The notes: generated from the letters alone by a model not told the origin. 64,000 bases of DNA from Roseinatronobacter sp. S2 (GCF_029581395.1 NZ_CP121113.1:434001-498000); one strand, 5' to 3'; positions 8,896 through 18,274 are shown, counted from the first letter of the stretch. A program made the numbers and translations.

Positions 8896-10275
8896 TCAGC
8901 CCCCCTCCAGCAGATGGCCAAGGAAAGCCCAGGCCATGGCGAAATAGATGACGACACCGACCAGATCCATGATCGAGGTGATCAGCGGGGCCGACATGGC
9001 GGCGGGGTCCGTGCCCAGCCGCCGCGCGGCAAAGGGCAAAAGCACCCCCAACAGACCGCCGGTGATGGTGACCGCCAGCATGGTCAGGCCAATGACCATC
9101 AGCACCGCAGGCGCAATGCCTTGCCCGACCCATGCCAGCAGGGTCATCAGGGCGGCAATCGACACGCCAAGGCCCAACAGCACCGGCACTTCGCGCCGGA
9201 TGACAAACCAGACATCGCGCGCCCGCATGTCCAGCTGCCCCAGCGCCATTGCGCGGATCACCAGTGTCGCGGACTGGCTGCCCGTATTGCCGCCCATATC
9301 GATAATGGGGGCCACGAAGGCCGCAAGGATCAGCGCTTCGGCCAGAAGCGCCTCTTGCTGCGCGATATAGCCTGCCGTGACCACACCAAAGACAGTCAGC
9401 AGCGCCAGCCACACCAGCCGCACACGGAAAATCCGCCCGAGGGTCGAGCTGCGCATGTCCAGATCCTCGCCACGCAGCGCGCCTGTGGCCCCGAAGCGCG
9501 CGAGTGTCGCAGCGCCCGCCTCGCGCCCGATATCAAGCGCGTCGTCGATGGTGACAATGCCGACCAGACGACCGCCCCCGGTCAGGATGGGCAGCGCAAA
9601 GACATCATAGGCGGCGATGCGCTCGGCGATGTCGCGCAAGGGCTCATCCACGCGGGCCGTGGGCGCATTAACCATCATCAGGTCGGAAATCGAGCGGCGT
9701 TCATCCGCAAGGATCAGGTCGCGCAGGGTTACGACACCCTTCAGCATGCGCTCGGAGTCGATGACATATGCGGTGTAGATCGTTTCAGTATCCGGGGCCT
9801 CGGCGCGCAGATGGGCGATGGCCTGCACCGCTGTCATATCAGGCGCAAGTGTCGCGTAATCAGACGTCATGGCCGCCCCGGCAGTGCCTTCGGGATAGGC
9901 GGCAAGGCGGCGGATATCCTCGCGTTCGGCCTGCGCCAAGGCAGGCAGAAGGGTGGCGCGTTGATCAGCCGACAGCGCCTTCCAAAGATCGGCGCGTTCG
10001 TCATGGCTCATATCCGTGACGATGCGCGCGAAATCGGGGCGCGCAATGTGGCGTGCGATGGCGATCTGAAAACGCGGCCCGAAATAGCCAAAGACCTTGC
10101 TCTGCTGCGCAGGTGTCAGCGCACGCATCAGTTTTGCAGCCTCGGACGGGGGCAGGCCGCCGACTTCATTGGCCAGATCAGCGGGGTGCAGTTCCGCGAA
10201 CGCCTCGCGCAGGGTCAGAAGATCCCCCTGCGCGAGATGGGCACGCAATGCATCCTGTGTCATCAATGCGGGCAT
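8896..10275 (-). CDS. mgtE: Magnesium transporter MgtE
   Basis: The product has 459 residues from ATG 10275, chosen because an AAGGGGGG ribosome site lies 6 bases upstream and the length then fits the family. Order of domains: N superhelix (residues 5-130, with GGLPPSEAAKLMRAL), two CBS domains (130-260) and five membrane helices with the pore segment PIIDMGGNTGSQSATLVIRA. It is a full-length MgtE, in contrast to the shorter paralogue downstream. It follows the HisE-like gene by 25 bases and is likely co-transcribed. Confidence 0.92.
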   Translation of the reverse strand: MPALMTQDALRAHLAQGDLLTLREAFAELHPADLANEVGGLPPSEAAKLMRALTPAQQSKVFGYFGPRFQIAIARHIARPDFARIVTDMSHDERADLWKALSADQRATLLPALAQAEREDIRRLAAYPEGTAGAAMTSDYATLAPDMTAVQAIAHLRAEAPDTETIYTAYVIDSERMLKGVVTLRDLILADERRSISDLMMVNAPTARVDEPLRDIAERIAAYDVFALPILTGGGRLVGIVTIDDALDIGREAGAATLARFGATGALRGEDLDMRSSTLGRIFRVRLVWLALLTVFGVVTAGYIAQQEALLAEALILAAFVAPIIDMGGNTGSQSATLVIRAMALGQLDMRARDVWFVIRREVPVLLGLGVSIAALMTLLAWVGQGIAPAVLMVIGLTMLAVTITGGLLGVLLPFAARRLGTDPAAMSAPLITSIMDLVGVVIYFAMAWAFLGHLLEGG

Positions 10276-10300
10276 GGGCCGCCCCCCTTCTTTCTGCATT

Positions 10301-10744
10301 TCAGCGCAACGCGCCTGACAAGGTGACAGGACCGATCTGGTCGCCCTGCCGATAGAGGGCACAGGGCTGAGCAGGCCGCTTCAGCAGCTTCTTCGCCGGA
10401 CCTTTCTTCGGCAGCTTCTCGGAAATCCCCAGAACCGACATGCGCCGCGCCATCTCGGCGCGCACCTCGGACGGATCAATCCCACGGTCATGCCACAGGA
10501 CCGCAAGGTGATAGAGCAGATCGACGCTTTCCGCGATCAGCCCGTCGTGATTGCCCGACAGCGCGTCAAAGGCCACTTCAGTCGCCTCCTCCACCAGCTT
10601 GCGGGCTTTCTTCTCGGTCGAGGACGCCGTGAGCTTTGCCGTGCGCGCAGTGGGCGGGCTGTCCAGTTGCGCGATCAGATGTTCCATATGGCCGAACAGA
10701 TCGGCGGGCCGGGCGGCTTGGGTGTTGGGATGGAGCATGTTCAT
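10301..10744 (-). CDS. HisE-like phosphoribosyl-ATP diphosphatase (MazG superfamily)
   Basis: The product has 147 residues from ATG 10744, with GGAGG 7 bases upstream. Residues 40-95 contain the all-alpha NTP pyrophosphatase motif with the magnesium-binding acidic residues (KKARKLVEEATEVAFDAL, then ESVDLLYHLAVLW). HisE hydrolyses PR-ATP to PR-AMP in histidine synthesis. The gene is not next to other his genes here, and the protein carries a basic 45-residue tail (PKKGPAKKLLKRP), so it may be a second copy or a house-cleaning NTPase. Confidence in the superfamily is high, in the substrate moderate. Confidence 0.75.
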   Translation of the reverse strand: MNMLHPNTQAARPADLFGHMEHLIAQLDSPPTARTAKLTASSTEKKARKLVEEATEVAFDALSGNHDGLIAESVDLLYHLAVLWHDRGIDPSEVRAEMARRMSVLGISEKLPKKGPAKKLLKRPAQPCALYRQGDQIGPVTLSGALR

Positions 10745-10759
10745 GACCAATCCTCCGCT

Positions 10760-11191
10760 TCAGGGGTTGTTCCGGGGGATGACGCGCAAAGCCGCCGCGC
10801 TGGTGGGCGGCTTTGCGTCTTGAGTGTCGCCCGGTCTGACCGGGCGGCCTTCCGCTTCAATCACCGGCACGCGTGCGCCAAAGGCGCCCGTGACCAGATC
10901 GGCCGTGTCATTGCCACCGGGCAGGGCCAGCAGCATGTCGGGGCGCGAATCCTCCAGCATGAAGGCATTGCGGATCGCCTCGGCCCGTTTGCCAAGTTCG
11001 CGCCAGTTGGCCGGATAGCGCACGACATGCAGGCGCATTTCGCGTGCCCAATCCTCGGCTGTGATGCCAAGCGCACCATTGCCACCGTGAATGAGCACCG
11101 TGATGGGCCGGATTGCATGTGCCCGCGCCAGCGCGCGGCGGATCAGGGCGACATCATCCAGATGCCGCCCGCCAGCGATGATAAGACGCAT
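10760..11191 (-). CDS. DUF2493 / SLOG-family protein
   Basis: The product has 143 residues from ATG 11191, with AGGAG 8 bases upstream. It shows the Rossmann-like SLOG (YspA-type) pattern: MRLIIAGGRHLDD at the start, VLIHGGNGALG in the middle, then YPANWRELGKRAEAIRNAFM and LLALPGGNDTADLV. SLOG proteins are thought to bind nucleotide-derived ligands; DUF2493 genes are common on plasmids and mobile elements. It overlaps nothing, but its 3' end is 15 bases before the HisE-like start. Confidence 0.7.
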   Translation of the reverse strand: MRLIIAGGRHLDDVALIRRALARAHAIRPITVLIHGGNGALGITAEDWAREMRLHVVRYPANWRELGKRAEAIRNAFMLEDSRPDMLLALPGGNDTADLVTGAFGARVPVIEAEGRPVRPGDTQDAKPPTSAAALRVIPRNNP

Positions 11192-11232
11192 AAGACGCAC
11201 TCCTGTCGCGCAAGGCAGGCTACAGGCGGGCC

Positions 11233-11436
11233 TCAGCCAGCGCGCAGCTCTGCTTGCTGTGCAAGAAGGGCGCAAAGGGGGGTGTCCAATGCGTCAGGTG
11301 CGGGCCGCGCAGGCCGGGGCGCCAGCCAATGCCGCACAGGTTTGCCGGTCTGCGCATCACGCAGCCAGCAGGAGATAGGAAAGATGCGACGCGCAGTTGC
11401 GCCGGGCGGGGCCATATGGGCGAAGTGAAATGTCAT
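11233..11436 (-). CDS. Small basic hypothetical protein
   Basis: The product has 67 residues from ATG 11436, chosen because AAGGA lies 9 bases upstream. The composition is rich in proline, alanine and arginine, with two cysteine/tryptophan-bearing segments (ISCWLRDAQTG, VRHWLAPRPARPAPD). I do not recognise it. It precedes the DUF2493 gene by 41 bases in the same direction, so it is probably the first gene of this run. Confidence 0.45.
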   Translation of the reverse strand: MTFHFAHMAPPGATARRIFPISCWLRDAQTGKPVRHWLAPRPARPAPDALDTPLCALLAQQAELRAG

Positions 11437-11824
11437 TGCTTGCGTCCTTCTGTCCGGCACCGGGCCGGTCAGGGGCAAGCAGGGATTACGTCAGGGACGC
11501 AATACCGCAGCCACAGACAAGCCGGGACGGATAAGATTTTCCGGGGGGCGCCTGACGACTGTGAAGGATTGTTCCGAACACAGAGGCCAGACTGCTACTA
11601 GAGCTGCTGTCCATGGGTCTCTCTGGTTGATACATGAAAATGGCTGCCTGCTTGAGCAGCACGCGTTGACTAGCCGCCATGTTTGCGAAAGTCAACACAT
11701 AAGCTGGCCCGAAAATGCCAGCGCGCCTAGGAGGCGGAGGTCTCTGTCGATCCACCCAGCGGCTGAAGCTTCCTCATCGAGGTCCCACAGTCCACGAAAC
11801 CGGCAGTAGACCCCTCACGTTAGA
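11437..11824. other. 388-base stretch without a supported gene
   Basis: Short frames on both strands show no family similarity or ribosome site. Base composition falls relative to the region to the left. The stretch probably mixes the promoter of the minus-strand run to the left with remnants belonging to the broken LacI-type gene to the right. Confidence 0.5.
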
Positions 11825-12457
11825 TCAGACAGAACTGCGCGAGATTACTTTATATGGTAGCTCTTGTAGGCGCTCCACGTCCGTATCACCTTTAAGGCGT
11901 GCCAGAAGCAACCTTGCTGCTGCCTCTCCTATAAAGCTTCCGGGGGTCTGCACTGAACTTAACCCCGGTGGCACTTCGGCAGCGATGTCATAGTTACCAT
12001 AGCCCATAACTGCTATCTCGCAAGCTACTTTGTACCCCATACGGTGACATTCGAAAAGCACACCCGCCGCTAGAATATCGGTCATACAGAAGACACCGTC
12101 GAGGTCAGGCCAATGTTTTAGCAAGTGTTGTAACCCCTCAGCTCCGGCCTTGTATCCGTTACACTCTGGGGCCATCAGTACCAGACGCTCCCCTGGATCG
12201 TCGATCTGGGCCATTGCGTTGCGATAGCCATTTACCCTTTCTATTAGGCGACGATGACCAGTGGTTTCTACGCCGATCATGCCGATGCGTTTGCGCCCTG
12301 ACGCGATAATAAAGCGTACCGCGTCCCGGCTGGCATCGGATTCGGAAAACCCAGCGCCCATGTCGATCACGTCGTTGTGCAGATGCCATGTTTCGACTAG
12401 TGGTGTGGTTTGTTGGCGGACAAGAAATACTTGCAGCCCAAGAGGGTCTTCTAGCAA
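11825..12457 (-). pseudogene. LacI/GntR-type regulator, ligand-binding domain only
   Basis: About 185 residues match the periplasmic-binding-protein-like effector domain of LacI-family repressors, closest in my memory to gluconate-type GntR: PLVETWHLHNDVIDMGAGFS, then RIGMIGVET, DGVFCMTDILAAGVLFE and VMGYGNYDIAAEVPPGLSSV. The helix-turn-helix and the first half of the effector domain are missing. The 16 residues before PLVET do not fit the family, and the 300 bases upstream do not restore it in any frame I could read. It cannot bind DNA as a LacI protein does. Confidence 0.7.
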
Positions 12458-12776
12458 CGATTGCGGTTGAAGATCTGCCTAATGCGGATGACATCTATCC
12501 TTTTGCCCTTGAAGGGATAGATGAGGGACGTGGACCAGTCTCTATGGTGACCGCGATGGGGCTCATTTATAGTGAAAACAGTGCTCCGCGTTCGCCGACA
12601 TCTGACCTGCCACTGAACTTTCATCCAGCTGCGACTGTAGCCCGGTTGCTTCTGATCCGACCCCCAACGTTGGACCGCATCTTGACCGCTAGGTCGCCGA
12701 TGTTGTCGGTCATTGTCGGGGGAGCGCTCAACCACGCGTTTGAGGTAGGTGGTTGATTTTATTGGGTGTAAGTCAG
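12458..12776. other. Gene-poor stretch beside tRNA-Asn
   Basis: This 319-base stretch contains no frame that continues the LacI-type gene or resembles a known family. Its composition is lower in GC than the backbone. Because it borders a tRNA gene it may be the scar of a former integration, but I see no att-like repeat of the tRNA 3' end. Confidence 0.4.
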
Positions 12777-12812
12777 CATCTTGCCCATATCGATGGGCGC
12801 ATGGGCAAGATG
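12777..12812 (-). terminator. Hairpin behind tRNA-Asn
   Basis: There is a perfect 11-base-pair inverted repeat, CATCTTGCCCA (12777-12787) and TGGGCAAGATG (12802-12812), with a 14-base loop. It begins 3 bases past the encoded CCA end of tRNA-Asn in the direction of transcription. It lacks a T-run, so it may act as a processing or weak termination structure. Confidence 0.5.
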
Positions 12813-12814
12813 AT

Positions 12815-12889
12815 TGGCTCCGGCGGTAGGGATCGAACCTACGACCAATTGATTAACAGTCAACTGCTCTACCGCTGAGCTACGCCGGA
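12815..12889 (-). tRNA. tRNA-Asn(GTT)
   Basis: The minus strand reads a complete cloverleaf: acceptor TCCGGCG pairing with CGCCGGA, D arm GCTCAGCGGTAGAGC, anticodon loop CTGTTAATC with anticodon GTT, T arm GGTTCGATCCC, discriminator G and an encoded CCA. Total 75 bases. Confidence 0.97.
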
Positions 12890-12948
12890 ACACATTGCCC
12901 CTATAGCAACCGTTTTCGGGCGCGTCCAGAGCCAAATCGCAAAAATCA

Positions 12949-13836
12949 TCATGCACTGTTTGCAAGGTTGTATCCGGCATCGGGTGCGGGGTCGGGATCG
13001 GCGGTGACGCATCCGTTTTCCCATAATTCTATCAGATGTGCGTGTACGTTTCGTGCGGCGGCTGCGTGCAGATCTGGCGCAACATCGGTGTAAATGCAGG
13101 CCACAAGGTCGGGAATCCTTGTTACCCCGCGGCCAAGCTGCGCAAGGATTTCGGATGTGCGCCTTTGCCGGTGATCGCGCAGCGTTTGCACGCGTGCGGC
13201 AGGGTCGTCGATTGCCCCACCATGTCCGGGGTGCAGCCGCCTTGCGCGCAGCGTTTCAATCTTGTCGAGCGAGCGCATATATGCCCCCAGATCACCATCT
13301 GGTGGTGACACAAGTGATGTGGTCCAGCCAAGGACATGATCGCCGCTGAACACGGCACCGCGCCATTCAAAGCACATATGATTTGCCATATGGCCGGGCG
13401 TCCAGATTGCGCGGATTTCGTCCTTGCCGAAGGGAACGATTTGCCCGTCCGCAAGAAGGTGGTCGGGTTGAAATGTGGTGTCCACGCCTTCGCCGCCGCC
13501 TGCAATCTTCTGGCTGGCCAGGCGTGACATGAGTGCTGATCGCCCTGCCAGACTATCGCCATAGGCCATGATGCGCGCCCCTGTCATTTGCGCCAGTGGC
13601 CGCGCAAGGGGGGAGTGGTCAAGATGGCTGTGGGTGACCAGAATGCATTCCACACGTTCAGCGTGATCAAGTGCGGCCATGATCGCTTGCAGGTGGGTTT
13701 CGTCCTGCGGGCCGGGGTCAATCACGCAGACCGTGCCGCGCCCGACGATATAGGTGTTCGTGCCCGCGCCGGTCATGGCAGACGGGTTGCGCGCACGGAT
13801 CAGGCGCAGGTCGGGTTCGGGGCAGGTGTATGTCAT
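12949..13836 (-). CDS. Metallo-beta-lactamase-fold hydrolase (LACTB2-like)
   Basis: The product has 295 residues. The metal ligands are visible in order: VTHSHLDHS (H-x-H-x-D-H) near residue 64, WTPGHMANHM near 145, FSGDHVLG near 163 and LHPGHGG near 200. The N-terminal GTNTYIVGRG and the C-terminal winged-helix-like tail fit the LACTB2 / beta-lactamase-2 group, whose members include ribonucleases and thioesterases. The substrate is not predictable here. It is divergent from the histidine kinase gene. Confidence 0.85.
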   Translation of the reverse strand: MTYTCPEPDLRLIRARNPSAMTGAGTNTYIVGRGTVCVIDPGPQDETHLQAIMAALDHAERVECILVTHSHLDHSPLARPLAQMTGARIMAYGDSLAGRSALMSRLASQKIAGGGEGVDTTFQPDHLLADGQIVPFGKDEIRAIWTPGHMANHMCFEWRGAVFSGDHVLGWTTSLVSPPDGDLGAYMRSLDKIETLRARRLHPGHGGAIDDPAARVQTLRDHRQRRTSEILAQLGRGVTRIPDLVACIYTDVAPDLHAAAARNVHAHLIELWENGCVTADPDPAPDAGYNLANSA

Positions 13837-13951
13837 GCGCAGGATTTATGAACAGTGATGGCCAAAGGTCAACAATGACCTTACTTTCGATGCGGCAGTG
13901 CAGTTGCCGGTTTCGCTGGAAATGCCGCTTTTATTCGTTAGGGTGCCGATC

Positions 13952-15301
13952 ATGTGGAGCAGCTTTCTGAAACGTTTTTTGCCGCGCAGCTTTTACGGGC
14001 GCGCTGTTTTGATCCTGATCGTTCCGATCATCGTGATCCAGATTGTGTTGTCCATCGTGTTTGTGCAGCGCCATTATGAACGTGTCACGGCGCAGATGAC
14101 GGAAAACACGCTGCGCGATATATGGTTTCTGACGGACCAGATAGAAGCCAGCCCTGACGCGCCAGCCGCTTTGCGCGAACTGGCCGAACTTGCCGATGCC
14201 ATGCAGATCGAGATATCGGTCCTGCCCTCTCCCGTGGTTGCGGCGGGCGAAGATGCGCGCGAATGGACCGATCTGGCCGGACGGGAGATCCTTCGCGTTC
14301 TGAGAGAGAATTTGCCCACCTACCGCAATGTCGATCTGGTGTCAGATTCCAACACTGTCGTGCTGTTTCTGGACAGCCGTCATGGCGTGCTGGAAGTCTT
14401 GATACCCCGACGCTTGGTGACCACATCAAACCCGCATCAACTGCTGGTGATCGTGTTTCTGGCATCAGCCGTCATGGCCTTGATCGCGTTTCAGTTCCTG
14501 CGCCTTCAGGTGCGCCCGATCCGCAGGCTTGGTCAGGCCGCCGAAGCCTATGGCCGTGGCCGGAGTGTGCCGTTCCGTGCCGCAGGGGCCAGGGAAATCC
14601 GCGCGGCAAGTCTGGCATTCATTGACATGCGCAACCGGATCGACCGCCAGAACACGCAACGCAAACTTATGTTATCCGGTGTCAGCCATGACATGCGCAC
14701 ACCCCTGACACGCATGCGGCTGATCCTGTCTATGATGGACGACACCGAGGATAAGGCCGCCCTTTGCGCAGAAGTCGCTGATCTGGAAGATTTGCTGAAC
14801 GGGTTTTTGGAATATTCGCGCGGCGTGACCCCGGATGAGGCCAAGACCAGTGTCGACCCCATGGCGCTGGTAAGTGACCTGCTGGATAAATATGCGGCAT
14901 CGGGGCATGCAATCGGCTTGTGCGATACGGCGCAAAAGTTGCCGCAATTGCCCCTGCACAAAGGGCTGATGGAACGCGCGCTGGACAATCTGATTTCAAA
15001 TGCCCTGCGTCACGCAAATGATGTGCAAGTCAGCCTTGCGGTATGCGACGGGCAGTGGCTGGAAATCGCCTTAGAAGACGACGGCCCCGGCATTCTGGCG
15101 CATGACCGCACACGCGCCACAGAACCCTTTGTGCGGCTGGATGATGCGCGCAACCGCGATCAGGGCGGGGGTGTCGGACTTGGGCTGGCCATAGTGACGG
15201 AAGCCATGCGCGCCCATGAAGGGCGGCTTGTTCTGGATGACAGCCCGCGTTTCGGGGGGTTGCGGGCCACTATGCGAATACCGCTGGACCCGTCTTCATA
15301 G
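13952..15301 (+). CDS. EnvZ-like sensor histidine kinase
   Basis: The product has 449 residues from ATG 13952; an open extension of 18 codons upstream is less likely because the membrane segment then starts late. Two membrane helices (residues 12-35 and about 160-180) flank a periplasmic domain. Then follow a HAMP domain (RLQVRPIRRLGQAAEAYGRG), the phospho-acceptor box SGVSHDMRTPLTRMRL, the N box NLISNALRHA, DDGPGI and GGGVGLGLAIV. This is a complete kinase of the OmpR-partner type. No response regulator gene adjoins it, so its partner is elsewhere. Its end overlaps the converging carboxypeptidase gene by 6 bases. Confidence 0.88.
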   Translation: MWSSFLKRFLPRSFYGRAVLILIVPIIVIQIVLSIVFVQRHYERVTAQMTENTLRDIWFLTDQIEASPDAPAALRELAELADAMQIEISVLPSPVVAAGEDAREWTDLAGREILRVLRENLPTYRNVDLVSDSNTVVLFLDSRHGVLEVLIPRRLVTTSNPHQLLVIVFLASAVMALIAFQFLRLQVRPIRRLGQAAEAYGRGRSVPFRAAGAREIRAASLAFIDMRNRIDRQNTQRKLMLSGVSHDMRTPLTRMRLILSMMDDTEDKAALCAEVADLEDLLNGFLEYSRGVTPDEAKTSVDPMALVSDLLDKYAASGHAIGLCDTAQKLPQLPLHKGLMERALDNLISNALRHANDVQVSLAVCDGQWLEIALEDDGPGILAHDRTRATEPFVRLDDARNRDQGGGVGLGLAIVTEAMRAHEGRLVLDDSPRFGGLRATMRIPLDPSS

Positions 15302-16765
15302 CCCGTAAATTGCCCCGAACTTGCCTTCCAGATAGTCCAGAAGCGGCCCTTCATCGGGGGCAAAGCCACAAGCATGGGTTATGGTGTCCACGGGCGGGCG
15401 CAAGGCCCCGTGACGTTGCACGCGTGCGCGCAGCCAGTCCGTTGCGGGTTGCGCGTTCCCTTCTGCAAGGTCTTGTTGCAGGTCGGGCAGATCGCCCTGC
15501 ATGGCCTTGAACAGACAGCCTGCGTAAATGTTGCCCAAGGCATAGGTCGGGAAATACCCGAACAGGCCCACAGCCCAGTGCACATCTTGCAAAATGCCAT
15601 GCGACGGGCGGTCCACCGCATAGCCGAAGTCGGCCAGAAAGCGTGCATTCCATGCGTCTTGCAGGTCCGCTGCATCCAGTTTGCCGCGGATCAGGGCGCG
15701 TTCCAGATCGAACCGCAGCATGATATGCAGGTTATACTGCACCTCATCCGCTTCGGTGCGGATGAAGCCTGAATTCACGCGGTTCACGGCGGCATAAAAC
15801 GCATCCGCATCCGCGACGGATAATGCACCGAATTCCTGCTGCATGGCGCCAAACAGCCAGCCCGTGAAGGCCTGCGACCGGCCAAGCTGGTTTTCATAGA
15901 TCCGGCTTTGGCTTTCATGCACCCCCATGGACACACCCTGCCCGATGGGGCTTAGCGCATAGCTGTGGTCCACGCCCTGTTCATAGGCGGCATGGCCCAC
16001 TTCATGCAGGGTGGAATACAGGCAGTTGAACGGGTCCTCTACGGCCACGCGGGTGGTGATACGCACATCATCGCCCGACCCGGATGAGAAGGGATGCACC
16101 GCCAGATCAATGCGCCCGCGCGTGAAATCATAGCCAAAATGTTCCGCCATGCGCCGCGACACGCGCAGTTGCGCATCCTGTGGGAAATGGCCGGTCAGGG
16201 CGGGGGGCGTGTTCGCGCCAAGAATTGCCTCGCGCAGCGCCACCAGACGCGGGCGCATCCGGTCGAAAATTGTGGCCACGGCATCGGAACTGGTGCCGGG
16301 TTCATAATCTTCCATCAGCGCATCATACGGGTCGCCACCCCCCGCGATGGCCTGACCTTCTTCGCGGCGCAGCGCGATCATCTGGTTCAGCCATGGCAGG
16401 AAACTGGCGACATCCTCATTGTGGCGCGCCGCTTCCCATGCGTCTTGCGCCAGCGGGGTAATGCGCGCCAGTTCAGATGCCAGCCGCGCGGGCACTTTGG
16501 TATTGCGCGCATAGGCGCGGCGCAATTCGCGCAGGCAGGCCGCGCCCATCTCGTCAGGGGCCTGGGCCGCATCCAGCCAGTCGCCAAGTTGCGGGTCGGT
16601 GCGTCGTGCGTGCAGCACATCTTCCAGTGCGGCCATTTCTTCAGACCGTTGCGCGTTTGCCCCGCGCGGCATGACTGTTTGCTGATCCCACCCCAGACGG
16701 CCTGCAACCTGTGCCAGTGCCTCGGTCTTGCGGGCATGGGCCATCACGTTTTCATAGGCGGTCAT
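15296..16765 (-). CDS. Carboxypeptidase Taq (M32 family)
   Basis: The product has 489 residues from ATG 16765. The zinc motif HEVGHAAYEQG (HExxH) lies near residue 260, followed by HESQSRIYENQLGRS, which supplies the third ligand, and by IRTEADEVQYNLHIMLRF, a hallmark of the family. M32 enzymes are cytosolic zinc carboxypeptidases that trim C-terminal residues. The start overlaps the ctaA stop by 4 bases on the same strand, implying co-transcription behind ctaA. Confidence 0.93.
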   Translation of the reverse strand: MTAYENVMAHARKTEALAQVAGRLGWDQQTVMPRGANAQRSEEMAALEDVLHARRTDPQLGDWLDAAQAPDEMGAACLRELRRAYARNTKVPARLASELARITPLAQDAWEAARHNEDVASFLPWLNQMIALRREEGQAIAGGGDPYDALMEDYEPGTSSDAVATIFDRMRPRLVALREAILGANTPPALTGHFPQDAQLRVSRRMAEHFGYDFTRGRIDLAVHPFSSGSGDDVRITTRVAVEDPFNCLYSTLHEVGHAAYEQGVDHSYALSPIGQGVSMGVHESQSRIYENQLGRSQAFTGWLFGAMQQEFGALSVADADAFYAAVNRVNSGFIRTEADEVQYNLHIMLRFDLERALIRGKLDAADLQDAWNARFLADFGYAVDRPSHGILQDVHWAVGLFGYFPTYALGNIYAGCLFKAMQGDLPDLQQDLAEGNAQPATDWLRARVQRHGALRPPVDTITHACGFAPDEGPLLDYLEGKFGAIYGL

Positions 16766-17916
16766 GCTGCGGTTCCTTTTGTGTTGCGCAAACTGTCGAA
16801 GCGCGGAAATTGTGCCAGATGACGTGCGCGGATAATCAGCACCCATAGCAGCACGGCCGTGGCCTGATGTGCAATGCCCAACTGCCATGGCGCGCCATGC
16901 AGAACGGTGAAAATACCCAGCACGATCTGGCCCAGCATCACAACAAACATCACGTTGAAGGCCGCACGCGTGGCCCCATGCGTTGATTTACGCCCGCGCA
17001 GCCACACCACGACCGCAAATGCGGCCAGAAAATAGCCTGCCATCCGGTGGATAAATTGTGTAGTTGCGGGGTTTTCGAAGAAATTGACCCAAAGGGGCTG
17101 CATGGCCAGCAATTCCGGTGGAATGAACACGCCGTTCATCAAGGGCCAGTCGGTATATCCGCGCCCTGCATCAATGCCCGCGACCAGCGCCCCCAGCAGG
17201 ATTTGCAAAAAGGCAAAATGCATCAAGCCGGTGGACATGGAAAACAGCTTCGCCTCGCGCGCGCGCCGCGCTGTCATCAACTCGGCCTCGGGGCGGTTCA
17301 GCAAGAAGGTATACCATGCGATCATCCCAAGGATGACGAAGGCAAGCCCCAGATGCGTGGCCAGCCGGTAAGATGCCACCGCAACCATGCCTTCGGTCAG
17401 GCCCGATGCCACCATCCACCAGCCGATCGCGCCTTGCACCCCGCCCAGCGCGCCAAGCGCCAGCAGGCGCGGTGTCCAACCTGTGGGAATGCGCCCTGTC
17501 AGCCAGAAAAACGCGAAACCCGCACCCCAGACCAACCCGATCACGCGGCCCAGCTGCCGGTGCCCCCATTCCCACCAGTAGATGATCTTGAATTCATCCA
17601 GTGTCATGCCGCGATTTTGCAGTTGATACTGGTCAATCTGGCGGTATTTGTCGAATTCCTGCGCCCACATTTCGGCATTCAGCGGCGGTATGGCGCCGGT
17701 GACAGGGCGCCATTCGGTGATCGACAACCCGCTATCGGTCAGCCGTGTCATGCCGCCCACGACAATCATCACGCAAACCAGCGCGAATAGCGAGATCAAC
17801 CACAGACGAATGGCCCCGCGCGCGCCCTTGCGCCTACGGTCAATGACCCCGCCTTGTGGCGTGGCTTGCGGGCGTGCTGTGGCGACATCTTCGAATATGG
17901 GGCGTTTGCTGGCCAT
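16762..17916 (-). CDS. ctaA: Heme A synthase (COX15 type)
   Basis: The product has 384 residues with eight membrane helices. It oxidises heme O to heme A for aa3-type cytochrome oxidase in the cytoplasmic membrane. Seen: GGMTRLTDSGLSITEWRPVT after helix 1, the EWGHRQLGRVIG motif with a heme-ligating histidine, ATHLGLAFVILG, FIHRMAGYFLA and GIAHQATAVL with the further histidines. The length fits the alphaproteobacterial type 2 group. The carboxypeptidase gene follows with a 4-base overlap. Confidence 0.95.
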   Translation of the reverse strand: MASKRPIFEDVATARPQATPQGGVIDRRRKGARGAIRLWLISLFALVCVMIVVGGMTRLTDSGLSITEWRPVTGAIPPLNAEMWAQEFDKYRQIDQYQLQNRGMTLDEFKIIYWWEWGHRQLGRVIGLVWGAGFAFFWLTGRIPTGWTPRLLALGALGGVQGAIGWWMVASGLTEGMVAVASYRLATHLGLAFVILGMIAWYTFLLNRPEAELMTARRAREAKLFSMSTGLMHFAFLQILLGALVAGIDAGRGYTDWPLMNGVFIPPELLAMQPLWVNFFENPATTQFIHRMAGYFLAAFAVVVWLRGRKSTHGATRAAFNVMFVVMLGQIVLGIFTVLHGAPWQLGIAHQATAVLLWVLIIRARHLAQFPRFDSLRNTKGTAA

Positions 17917-18274
17917 CTGGCCCTCCTGTGTGGTCGCGCTGCAAGCTAGTGTGTGGCTGATGCAGGTTCAAGGGGCAGGGATGCGGTCAAAGCGCCCAGT
18001 CAGAAGTGTGATGGCAACGGGAAAACGCGCAAGGTGGACGAACCTGGTTTGAAGCGGGCATTGGGGCAGGGACAAAGCCCGCGCCATCGGTGGGCCGGGG
18101 TCTGCCGATCCGACGCCAGTGATGCTCACTTTATGCGGGCTGCATATTCCTGCTTTCAAATGCTTGGCGTGTCACTGGCCAAATCGGCAGGCCGCGGGAC
18201 GGCCCGCCGATGGCGCGGCGGCCTGCGGCCTTGCTCCGCGCCTGGGGACTCCCGTCAGGCCACGGCTACGTTCA
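17917..18274. other. Intergenic stretch with a GC-rich hairpin behind trmJ
   Basis: No gene is supported in these 358 bases. A 9-base-pair inverted repeat GCAGGCCGC (18187-18195) / GCGGCCTGC (18218-18226) lies about 50 bases past the trmJ stop in the direction of its transcription and may terminate it. The rest should contain the ctaA promoter at the left side. Confidence 0.45.

Noticed and set aside
12159..12756. Open frames around the LacI fragment as the missing N-terminal half
   Set aside because: I translated the upstream frames and found no helix-turn-helix or LacI-like segment.
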